DNA from: Gramella sp. AN32
GTDB taxonomy: Bacteria > Bacteroidota > Bacteroidia > Flavobacteriales > Flavobacteriaceae
Direction of reading: 5' to 3'
Length of the DNA: 64,000 nucleotides
Assembly (NCBI RefSeq): GCF_023718305.1
Contig: NZ_QEYO01000014.1
Coordinates: 62,001-126,000, forward strand
The stretch's first letter is position 1. Each line of letters opens with the position of its first letter. Below the pieces are notes generated by a model. The model saw only the letters and a list, made by a program, of their open reading frames with translations, had not been told where the DNA came from and did not search any database. This document shows, one piece after another, positions 1 to 7,442 of this stretch. A program made the translations under genes and the position numbers.

Positions 1-2
1 TT

Positions 3-235
3 TGGGTTTATGTTTTGAAAAGTGAAAAGATGGCCGTTTATATAAGGGATTGTCCCAAGATTTAGGAAAAAGGATTGTTAAGCATAATAATGGGGAAAAT
101 AAATCAACCAAGGGTTTTCGGCCTTGGAATTTAGTTCTCCAAAGAAGTTTTGAAACCAGGCTCGAGGCAAGGGATTATGAGAGGTTTTTAAAATCAGGAG
201 TAGGCAGGGAGTTTTTGAAAGACCTACTTAAATAG
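3..235 (+). pseudogene. GIY-YIG nuclease-like gene, frameshifted and 5'-truncated
   Basis: The last 60 or so codons read as the C-terminal half of a small stand-alone GIY-YIG (UvrC N-terminal-like) protein, with a run such as GLSQDLGKRI and a stop at 233-235. The matching N-terminal stretch (VYVLKSEK) lies in another frame at about positions 6-29. Joining the two needs one extra base in the A-rich run near 25-30, giving KSEKDGRLYKG. The second family motif, normally YIG, reads YKG here. Either a one-base deletion has broken the gene or the assembly has an indel. The 5' end is outside the window. The family cleaves or binds branched DNA, but the exact role of the short stand-alone members is poorly defined. 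An ATG-initiated reading frame from position 50 would miss the catalytic motifs. Confidence 0.65.
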
Positions 236-240
236 AAATT

Positions 241-314
241 GGCCGCGTGGCGCAACTGAATAGCGCATCAGATTTCGGCTCTGAGGGTTGGGGGTTTGAA
301 TCCCTCCGCGGTCA
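241..314 (+). tRNA. tRNA-Arg (anticodon TCG)
   Basis: A full cloverleaf can be drawn. The acceptor stem pairs 241-247 with 307-313, with one G-U pair. The D stem is 250-253 with 263-266. The anticodon stem 268-272 with 280-284 encloses the loop TTTCGGC, giving anticodon TCG at 275-277, which reads CGA (and probably other CGN) codons. The T stem is 290-294 with 302-306. The discriminator is A314 and CCA is not encoded. A second copy of the last 16 nt (300-315) occurs at 417-432. Confidence 0.95.
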
Positions 315-319
315 CGAAT

Positions 320-384
320 AAAAAGGAAAGGTTAAATATAATTTCTGAGCGAGCTCAGAAATTATATTTAACCTTTCCTTTTTT
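320..384 (+). terminator. Very long perfect hairpin downstream of tRNA-Arg
   Basis: Positions 320-350 and 353-383 are exact reverse complements, giving a 31-bp stem with only two bases (GA) in the loop. The stem starts with A5 and ends in a T run, so it could terminate tRNA transcription in either direction. The stem is much longer than an ordinary intrinsic terminator needs. Confidence 0.75.
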
Positions 385-432
385 CAAAGCGGAGCTTTGA
401 GGGATCACCGAAGGTAATCCCTCCGCGGTCAC
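385..432 (+). repeat. Two small hairpins ending in a duplicate of the tRNA 3' end
   Basis: Directly after the long hairpin come two more. Stem CAAAGC/GCTTTG is at 385-390/394-399. Stem GAGGGAT/ATCCCTC is at 399-405/417-423, with three further inner pairs. The right arm runs into ATCCCTCCGCGGTCAC at 417-432, an exact copy of tRNA positions 300-315. Direct repeats of a tRNA 3' end are typical footprints of site-specific integration, but no integrase is seen nearby, so an att-site origin is inference. Confidence 0.6.
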
Positions 433-453
433 TTTTAAAACTCACAAAGGGTT

Positions 454-498
454 ACAAAACCTTGCAAATTCAATGATTTGCAGGGTTTTGTGGTTTTT
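454..498 (+). terminator. 16-bp hairpin followed by a T run
   Basis: Positions 454-469 pair with 476-491 (16 bp, one G-U) around a 6-nt loop, followed by GG and T5. It is a good intrinsic-terminator shape for transcription coming from the tRNA. From here to 697 nothing further was recognised; the DNA is AT-rich. Confidence 0.55.
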
Positions 499-697
499 AG
501 ACAATCATTTAATTTGATATTATTTGATACTTTACATCTACAAATCGTCTACAAAAAAGTTATCTGTCTACAATGTAGATAGAATGGTTTGTGAATACTG
601 AAATACTCATTTATAGTTGATTTGATTTTCGTCTTACTAAATGTTTAATTTAAAGGACAACAACTATGTGATCTTCAACACATTTTCATTTTCTATC

Positions 698-1490
698 TTA
701 TTTTGGATAAACACTTCCCGTGCAAAAAATATCTTGCCAATCCAAATAAAATTCTGCAGGATAATTGTTAATGTCTTTTTCTATTGCATCCTCATATCCT
801 AGTAAAAATAATCCGATAAAATAGCGGGTACTATAACCCTTTCGCTTTGAATTTGATTTTCTGCTGATTTGTAAGTCGACTTGTTCGGCCTCCCTGAACC
901 TGTCCTCTATCTTGTAGTTGGTATACCCACTATCACCGAAAAGGGAACTTTCTGGGGGCACAGGTCGTGGTACATCTTTTTAAGTATCTGCGAATCGTGC
1001 TCGGCGCCTTCCATGAGATACATTTCTACCGGTATACCATCGGCAGTAGTGATGAGTTGGATCTTCACCCCATAGAAATGTTCCTGCTTGTTGGCATTAT
1101 ATCCCCTGTATTTTTCGTCCCTGAAGAGTTTGCAACGGTTAATCCTTTATTGTGACAAATCTTGGTAGGGAAGGAATCGATAATATATTCCATTTCACAA
1201 CAAATGTATTTGAATGCCCTGTCAATGCGCAAAAGAATGAACATCAAGGTTTCCTTTAGTTTATGCAGGCGTTTGGTAAACCCACTCTTTTTGATAACAT
1301 CATTAAAAATATGGCTGTGCATGTAATCCAATGCCAGGGGCTGGTTACCCCGAAAATAAAGCGCAGAAACCAAAGCTGCGGTGATGATCTGGCTATCGGT
1401 AAATATCCTGTTATTGTGCTCGTTATGGTTCATCCCTTTTAGTAAATCTTCGATCAAACAATAAATTGCTATAACTTTGTCCTGGAGCAT
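698..1490 (-). pseudogene. IS982-family transposase remnant
   Basis: Reading leftwards from 1490, the first frame resembles the N-terminal half of IS982-type transposases. It includes the IIDSFPTKICHN stretch, after which the expected RINRCKLFRDEKYRGYN continuation appears only in another frame (break near 1150). A second break near 965 moves the reading to the frame containing LFGDSGYTNYKIEDRF and the QISRKSNSKRK segment. After that the expected C-terminal part is not recognisable and the frame stops at 698. At least two frame changes and a divergent end make this an inactive copy. Terminal inverted repeats were not confidently located. It lies between the tRNA/hairpin region and the PUL, where insertion debris is common. 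Confidence 0.75.
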
Positions 1491-1675
1491 AATAAGTTCA
1501 TTTTGAAGTTAGATATCTCAAAATTAAGGACTTATTCTATGCTCTTCTTTTTTATTTTAGAAAACCTGAATGAGATCTAAAAGGATATAGATTTAATTGC
1601 CGGGATGTTATATTACCATTAGAGCAAGATAAATAGAAAAGAAAGAATTAAGAATTAGAAAGGTTATTGAAGGAA

Positions 1676-2866
1676 TTAATTACTACCAGGGACTAATTCA
1701 AAAGAATTAATAGGCGTGTAGCGCCCAGAATCATCTTGAGTTGTTACTATACCGACCGAAATTTCCATAGTCTCATCAACCGTAAAGTCTATAACATAAT
1801 TTAAATTTGAACTAACCACTCGCGCGTAACCAAGTACTTCAGAAGCTGATGCAATATTTTCTACATCAGGTAGTCCTTCACCTTTTGCTACTACTAAATA
1901 AAACCCTCCTTCATCTGTTTCCTGATGATTGTTGCCATTTAAAACAACATTCAATGTATAATTAGCTGCCCCAGCGGTTACTACCTGATAAATTTTACCG
2001 TTAATAATACCAGGGGCACCCCACCCAGATTCTACATTAAAGCCATTTCTTGAATCCCAGCCACCATAACCATCGTGGTTCTTCACGGCGTCATTGCTAA
2101 TCCAGTCGGCTAAATTCCCCCATCTTCCATTAACTTCAGCCGCTTCAATAGGAGCTGAGGCATTCTTTAATTTTGGAAATTGTACTGGATTGAAATTTGC
2201 GTAGGCAGTATAAAAGGTATCCATAGCCACAGTAGAAGGGACAAAAGCTGTACGATATCTATAGGTTGATCCAATCTTAAAATCGCTGATTGAAACAATT
2301 ACTTCATTTTTAGCAATAAATAATTCTTTGTTTTCATCTTCAGTATTAGCATAGTAAAATTCCGTTCCAATAATACCAGAATTAGCATTCGCTTGGGCAA
2401 ACGTAATATCTAAAGTGTTATCATTTAATTTACTGAAAACGACCGAACGATTTTCGAGACTATTGGCATAATCTGAACCAAAAGCCTCAGCGCCCCCTGT
2501 AACAATTTTAGAGCTAAGACCCTCTTCATTAAAAGTTTGAACCTCAAAAATATAGAGTTTTTCCTGAAGATTATCAATTATTGCTTCTACGCTGTCTATT
2601 TCATTTGAGGTATTTATAGGAACAACAACAGAATCTGATTTATCATTCCAGTATATTTTCAATTCCGAAACTTTAGGATCATCAATTACTCCTTTGACCA
2701 TTACCCGATTCTCGCCAGATAGAATTACCAGAGATTTAATATGACCTAAAGACTGTTGACTATTATTAAGTAACAATTGGTTGTCATCAGAATTACACGA
2801 AAAATTGATGAGACTTAATATAAGTAGTAGCAGAATTAAAAAATAATTATTAGAGTTATTTTTCAT
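1676..2866 (-). CDS. DUF4998-type surface lipoprotein
   Basis: A 396-residue exported protein. The start chosen is the ATG at 2864-2866, not the in-frame ATG at 2959, because the predicted -7 box occupies 2959-2966 and because this start gives a clean lipoprotein signal (hydrophobic run, then NFSC with Cys24). Residues about 40-240 look like the Ig-like DUF4998 region common in PUL lipoproteins. The last 150 residues include DGYGGWDSRNGF and ESGWG, typical of a DUF5013-like carbohydrate-binding module. The likely role is a cell-surface glycan-binding protein; this is inferred from family context, and no catalytic motif is seen. Upstream lies a copy of the shared 18-nt promoter element, which ties the gene to the PUL regulon although SusC/D genes are 9 kb away. 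Confidence 0.7.
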   Translation of the reverse strand: MKNNSNNYFLILLLLILSLINFSCNSDDNQLLLNNSQQSLGHIKSLVILSGENRVMVKGVIDDPKVSELKIYWNDKSDSVVVPINTSNEIDSVEAIIDNLQEKLYIFEVQTFNEEGLSSKIVTGGAEAFGSDYANSLENRSVVFSKLNDNTLDITFAQANANSGIIGTEFYYANTEDENKELFIAKNEVIVSISDFKIGSTYRYRTAFVPSTVAMDTFYTAYANFNPVQFPKLKNASAPIEAAEVNGRWGNLADWISNDAVKNHDGYGGWDSRNGFNVESGWGAPGIINGKIYQVVTAGAANYTLNVVLNGNNHQETDEGGFYLVVAKGEGLPDVENIASASEVLGYARVVSSNLNYVIDFTVDETMEISVGIVTTQDDSGRYTPINSFELVPGSN

Positions 2867-2958
2867 TTTTGTTATTTTATAGTAATTGATATATTCATGC
2901 TTTAGATATTTATTAGTCAAACTCAATTGTCTAAAGCTCGAAAACCCTTTATGGTTCA

Positions 2959-3003
2959 TAAAGATAAATGATAAACCTATATTGGGTATCCTGTAGTGTG
3001 CTG
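2959..3003 (-). promoter_or_regulatory. PUL promoter site 1 (18-nt element plus -7 box)
   Basis: On the minus strand CAGCACACTACAGGATAC (2986-3003) is followed after exactly 19 nt by TATCTTTA (2959-2966), matching the Bacteroidota -7 pattern TAnnTTTG. Transcription should begin near 2952, leaving a leader of about 85 nt before the ATG at 2866. Confidence 0.7.
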
Positions 3004-3177
3004 ATTCCCATGCGAAATGACAAAATACTCAACGCAGGTTTTCCAAGTACTCATGAAAGGTTTTGTTTGACGACGTCAAAATTTGTTGGAATCTAGCTAT
3101 ATACAAAACAACGTTATTACTGAATACTATTTAAAAATACTTGCAATAAATTATGATCTTTTTAAAAATTCAAAACA

Positions 3178-4231
3178 TTAATTACTAAAGTATTCTTTAA
3201 GCCTTTTCTCGAGATCATGATGTCCATTTTAATAACGGGAGATAACCTTCCCTTGGGGGTCAATTAAAAAACTTATGGGAACTGAAAAAATCTTATAAGT
3301 AAGTGCTATATCTCCCTTAATACCTTTCGGATCATAAAGGTTAGTCCATGTCATATTATCTTTTTCAACTGCTTTTTCCCATTTTGTTTTATAGTTATCC
3401 AAGGATACACTTATAATTTCAAAACCTTTATTATTATATTTTTTATATAGTTTAGCTAAACCTGGATGTTGTGCGCGGCAGGGACCACACCAAGACGCCC
3501 AAAAATCCAAATAGACATACTTACCGCGAAAAGAATTTAGTTCAACTTTCTCACCTTTCAAATTTTTTAGGGTAAAATTTTCTACGATTTCTCCTGGATT
3601 GAGGTCTTTTGACAACTTTAAATATTTGGCTATTAGTTTACCGTATTTAGATTGCTTGACGTCATTAGTTAAAGAATTGAACAGTGTCTGAATTTCAGCG
3701 TTTGATTTATTTAAGCTCAGTTCGTCAAGTAAAAATGCGCTGTATTCATAATCAGGATGAGATTTTATAAAGCCTAATGTTTTTGCATCCATCTTAAAAT
3801 AGAGCTCGCTCCTTTTTTTGTTGAGATTAGACGTTAAATCGTGATCGTTTCTTATCAGAAGATTTATACTGTCATATTTTTGTTTGGATTCAGACAAAAG
3901 CGCTACCAATTCTGCCTGTTGATTCTGAATTCTGCCACCTGTAATTACCGCGTCATTTACATATTTTTTGTTTCTCAAATCAATAGTAATAGCGGTGTTT
4001 TCTACAAAAAAAAAGGCGGGTCTTGTACCCTTCATTAATTTCACCTTTAAATTCAAATCTATTTGCTTCTAGGTAGGTCGTATCTATAGGTGTATCTAAA
4101 TCCACATTTCTTAAACAGATTAAAGTACCATCAGGTAAATCAGAGGTTATGCCAGTAATATGAAATTCTTGAGCTATTAGGCAGCTACTTAAAAACAGGG
4201 AAATTAATGTAGTCGTAATAATCGTTCTCAT
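3178..4231 (-). pseudogene. TlpA/ResA-like thiol-disulfide oxidoreductase, broken twice
   Basis: The first part (from 4231) encodes a signal peptide (lipobox-like SSC) and a DUF4369-like domain (ITSDLPDGTLICLRN, FEFKGEINEGYKTRLFF). It runs out of frame at a run of nine A (plus strand 4006-4014). The remainder continues in a second frame with ENTAITIDL, a long helical linker and a thioredoxin-fold domain with the redox motif WCGPC and a DPQGKVISR segment. That frame meets TAA at 3229, yet the same frame continues as HDLEKRLKEYFSN to a second TAA at 3178, which is the usual end of such proteins. So there is one homopolymer frameshift and one early stop. When intact, these are periplasmic or outer-membrane-anchored reductants often linked to PULs in this phylum. 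It lies 287 nt beyond the GH106 operon on the same strand. Confidence 0.8.
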
Positions 4232-4343
4232 AAATATTTAATTTTATATCGTTGGTGCTCTAAGAGTTTTCTATGGCTTTGTTCTAAAATCAGAATTATT
4301 TTTTTTTTAGAATTAAAGTTCTTTTTTTTCTATTGAATAGATC

Positions 4344-4371
4344 CCTATCAATTAATATATTAATTGATAGG
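4344..4371. repeat. 28-bp perfect palindrome
   Basis: Fourteen bases on each side are exact complements with no loop (core ATTAATATATTAAT). It lies in the 287-nt gap between the TlpA-like pseudogene and the end of the GH106 operon. There is no T run immediately after it on either strand, so a plain terminator is not obvious; an operator or a cruciform-forming spacer is possible. Confidence 0.5.
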
Positions 4372-4453
4372 AGAAGTTTTCTTATAAATTGTTTATGATG
4401 ATGGAATAATACATGGTTCAACTCCTTCTAATGTGGTTTCTTATTACCGATGG

Positions 4454-4490
4454 TAAAAAACCTACTATATTATTAATAAATTTAATAATA
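4454..4490 (-). terminator. Weak AT-only hairpin after the GH106 operon
   Basis: On the minus strand a 9-bp stem of A/T pairs (4482-4490 with 4468-4476) is followed about 7 nt later by a run of six T (plus-strand A run 4454-4459). Position fits the end of the minus-strand operon, but the stem has no G-C pairs, so confidence is low. Confidence 0.3.
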
Positions 4491-4518
4491 CACCCTTTTC
4501 CAAATTAAGGCTGGCCTT

Positions 4519-6306
4519 TTAAAATGAATTTCTAAGTTTTTTAAGGGCATTCTTAGATATTGGCAAGACACTTCCATGTCTGGTTCCTAAAGGGAATTTG
4601 ATCTGTGCTGATACGTCTTCCCAATTTTTAAGATCTTTGGATCTTACAGCACCGTATTTTTTATCAGTGTATTTATCAAAATATACATACCAGTAGTCAT
4701 TAATTTTTGCTACAGTGGGGCCTTCTGCCCAGTAATTACCAGTTATTGGAGAAGTTACATTGGAATAGGGTCCAGAAAGCTCATGGGCTGTAGCAATTTT
4801 AATATTCTTTTGAGCAGGATTTCTTGTTTCATCCTTTAAAAACATATAATATATGCCATTATATTTTTTTATGGTCGCATCGATGATATTAAAACCGGGG
4901 TCAAATAAAAGTTGAGTCTGAGAAAAAGTTTTAAAATCTTTTGTTTTTGTATAATATATTCTATGGTTGTAACCCTCGTCTCCCTTAGCAGCCGTTTCAT
5001 TGAATTTTCCATGTATGGTTGAAGCCCAATAAATCAGATACTCTTTACTCTGTTTGTCATAAGTAATCTCCGGGGCCCAGCAATTTCTGGCATTTTCTTC
5101 ATTTTCCATGACTGGAATGAATTTTTGATTACTCCACTCAATTAAATCTTTAGAAGAGGCATACCCGATACCTTTTTCTTTCCATCCAACAGTCCATACC
5201 ATATGGTACTCTCCATCTACCTTAATAATACAGGGATCCCTCATCAATTTTTCATTGCCTAATTCGGGTTTGAGAAATGATTGGTCATTGTTAAGTGTAT
5301 TCCAGTTCTTACCATTTTCACTATAGGCTAAATGTAGACCATCTTCTCCATTTCCCTTGAAATAAGAAAATAGAAATAGGGAATCTTTTTCTAAAAGTTT
5401 GTGCTTCTTCAGCCACTTTACTAGCATTTCAGGCCACTGATTTGCCGTAAGTTGCCTTCCCATTCCAAACCCATGTCCACCATCTTCATAGGCATGAAGT
5501 TCAGCAGGTACGCCTGCCGCTCTAGCCGCTAAATAATAATTTATACTGTTTTCTATCGGTACGGCGTGATCATCTGTTGCGTGAACCAGAAATACTGAAG
5601 GGGTATCAGAATTTACATTTAATTCATTAGAATATTCTTCAATAAGGTCCTTAGATGCATTTTTGCCTAATAAATTATTTTTAGAACCTTCATGGGTTAC
5701 GCTTTCCTTCATTGACACTACGGGATAAATAAATATTGAAAAATCCGGTCTGGCGCTAGTGGTATCTGAGTTATAAACTTTAAAATTATATTTAGTAGTA
5801 ATAGTGGAGGCCAAATGCCCACCAGCGGAAAATCCCATAACACCAATTTTATTGGGATTAAGATTCCATTTCTGGGCATTTCTACGTACTATTCTCACAG
5901 ATTCCTGTGCGTCCTGTAATGGGCCAACTTCCTTTTTTTTCATTATTAGATCACTAGGTAACCTGTATTTAAGTACAAAAGCGGTAATCCCCAGCCCATT
6001 TAGCCATTTAGCTACTTTAAATCCTTCCTTATCAATTGCTAAGTGACTATATCCTCCTCCGGGAAAAATTATGACTGATGTGCCATTTGCCACGTCAGGC
6101 TTGAAAACGGTTAGAGTGGGTTCTGTTACTTTGCTAATACCGGTTACAACGCCTTCATCAATGTGTTTGTTTTCAGAGTAATCTGCATTTTCAATATATC
6201 CGGGCACAGCACTAGGCCATACTTCAATGGCTTTCTCCTGGGCACGAAAAATTATAGTCTGAAAAAAAACTAAGAAAAATAAGGCTGTAACTTTCATTAT
6301 ATTCAA
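4519..6306 (-). CDS. Secreted esterase fused to a GH43-like propeller
   Basis: A 595-residue two-enzyme fusion with an N-terminal signal peptide. Residues about 25-305 are an alpha/beta-hydrolase of the acetyl-xylan/pectin esterase type. They include the oxyanion segment FPGGG, nucleophile elbow GFSAG (Ser160), acid Asp246 (ATDDHAVP) and base His278 (GGHGFG). Residues about 310-595 form a GH43-type five-bladed propeller with the usual three acids visible at Asp357 (MRDP), Asp476 (IIDAT) and Glu528 (WAEGP). Together they would remove an acyl group and an exo-sugar, probably arabinose, galactose or a related side-chain residue; exact specificity cannot be read from sequence. It overlaps the upstream GH105 gene by 4 nt (ATGA), so the two are translationally coupled. 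The protein is probably periplasmic. Confidence 0.8.
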   Translation of the reverse strand: MNIMKVTALFFLVFFQTIIFRAQEKAIEVWPSAVPGYIENADYSENKHIDEGVVTGISKVTEPTLTVFKPDVANGTSVIIFPGGGYSHLAIDKEGFKVAKWLNGLGITAFVLKYRLPSDLIMKKKEVGPLQDAQESVRIVRRNAQKWNLNPNKIGVMGFSAGGHLASTITTKYNFKVYNSDTTSARPDFSIFIYPVVSMKESVTHEGSKNNLLGKNASKDLIEEYSNELNVNSDTPSVFLVHATDDHAVPIENSINYYLAARAAGVPAELHAYEDGGHGFGMGRQLTANQWPEMLVKWLKKHKLLEKDSLFLFSYFKGNGEDGLHLAYSENGKNWNTLNNDQSFLKPELGNEKLMRDPCIIKVDGEYHMVWTVGWKEKGIGYASSKDLIEWSNQKFIPVMENEENARNCWAPEITYDKQSKEYLIYWASTIHGKFNETAAKGDEGYNHRIYYTKTKDFKTFSQTQLLFDPGFNIIDATIKKYNGIYYMFLKDETRNPAQKNIKIATAHELSGPYSNVTSPITGNYWAEGPTVAKINDYWYVYFDKYTDKKYGAVRSKDLKNWEDVSAQIKFPLGTRHGSVLPISKNALKKLRNSF

Positions 6307-7433
6307 AGATTTTCAATTTTATAAACCTCACTGCCGGCTAGAAGAAAACATCCAAGTCCGTAATCTTCAAAATCCGGAATTTTATCATAAGAGAGGGGCT
6401 GTCCATCTTTAGGTTCTTTTCCTGTTGATTGTACATAACCTAAGAAACCATTATCGTGAAGTGATTTTTCTGTCATCGCATTCCAGCTTTTCTTGATTAT
6501 AGGGAGGTATTTTTCCCGATCTAGTAAATTATGGTTAACGCCATAAGCTATTGAATAAATGAATAGGGCAGTTCCAGAAAGTTCAGGCCCCCCAAAATGA
6601 GTATCATCATGTAAACTAACGTTCCACAAACCATCCTTTCTTTGTGTCTCGGCTAAAGCTGCAGCCATTGTTTTAAGATCCATTAGATACTGCTCCCGGT
6701 GAGGTGCATCTTCAGGAATTATTGAAAGAACTTTGGCTAAAGCTCCAGCAACCCAACCGTTTCCGCGACTCCAGTAACTGTCCTCGCCATTAGGTTCTGT
6801 GTAAGGCGGATCAAAGTCAGCGTCACGCCACCAGAGCCCGTCTGTCTCATTAAAGAGGCCATTTTCACCTTCTTTATTTCGTGTATACATATATATATTG
6901 TACATTTTTTCGAAATACCTTTCGTCATTTTCCAGGACTCCCATCTTAGCAAAAACCGGCATTCCCATCTGGATGGCATCTATCCAGTCCCAGTCATTGT
7001 TTTGAGGAGTGTGAAGAAATTTCCGCATGCAGGCCCGGGTATTCTTCAGTTTTTCCGAGGCTGGTTCAAGGTTATACAAATCTATATACGTTTGGGCAGC
7101 ACAGTAATCATCTGCATTCCGGGTTTCATTTCCGCTTCTGAAACCCCAATCATGGAAATCTGCCCAATCCAGAGCATATTGATAATATTCCTTTTTTGGA
7201 TATATCTCGTGAAGAGCCATCAAACCTTCATAATAAACAGCCCGGGTCCAGATATTACTGGGCCTTTCTTTATTGGTGATAATAGATTTGCCCACGTCAG
7301 GCCATTTTTCCATAAAGTATTTATTGGCCAGCTGCATTTGATCTAATACCTGGTTACGGTCAAAAGTTTCCTGAGCGCTTAGCGTTGAGATAGTCAGGAA
7401 TAAGGCGAAGGCTAAAACTGTCTTTGCTTTCAT
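6303..7433 (-). CDS. GH105 unsaturated rhamnogalacturonyl hydrolase
   Basis: A 376-residue protein with a signal peptide ending near ALSAQ (about residue 20) and an (alpha/alpha)6-barrel of the normal GH105 (YteR/YesR) size. The catalytic aspartate is probably Asp152 in WIDAIQMGMP, the counterpart of the conserved Asp-containing motif of GH88/GH105. SRGNGW and the C-terminal DYGLGCFLLAGSEV are also typical. The family hydrates the 4,5-unsaturated uronic acid left at the non-reducing end by pectate or rhamnogalacturonan lyases, which releases it from rhamnose. This fits the lyases encoded on the plus strand. It sits 9 nt after GH106 and overlaps the esterase/GH43 gene by 4 nt, forming a three-gene operon. 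A second, more distant GH105 lies at 44102. Confidence 0.88.
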   Translation of the reverse strand: MKAKTVLAFALFLTISTLSAQETFDRNQVLDQMQLANKYFMEKWPDVGKSIITNKERPSNIWTRAVYYEGLMALHEIYPKKEYYQYALDWADFHDWGFRSGNETRNADDYCAAQTYIDLYNLEPASEKLKNTRACMRKFLHTPQNNDWDWIDAIQMGMPVFAKMGVLENDERYFEKMYNIYMYTRNKEGENGLFNETDGLWWRDADFDPPYTEPNGEDSYWSRGNGWVAGALAKVLSIIPEDAPHREQYLMDLKTMAAALAETQRKDGLWNVSLHDDTHFGGPELSGTALFIYSIAYGVNHNLLDREKYLPIIKKSWNAMTEKSLHDNGFLGYVQSTGKEPKDGQPLSYDKIPDFEDYGLGCFLLAGSEVYKIENL

Positions 7434-7442
7434 TAGTTAATT

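Noticed and set aside
698..1155. Overlapping plus-strand reading frames at 881-1155
   Set aside because: They are antisense to the IS982-type transposase remnant and show no protein family features.
4006..4014. Programmed frameshift in the TlpA-like gene
   Set aside because: The second lesion (TAA at 3229 before a conserved C-terminus) makes pseudogene decay more likely than regulated slippage.
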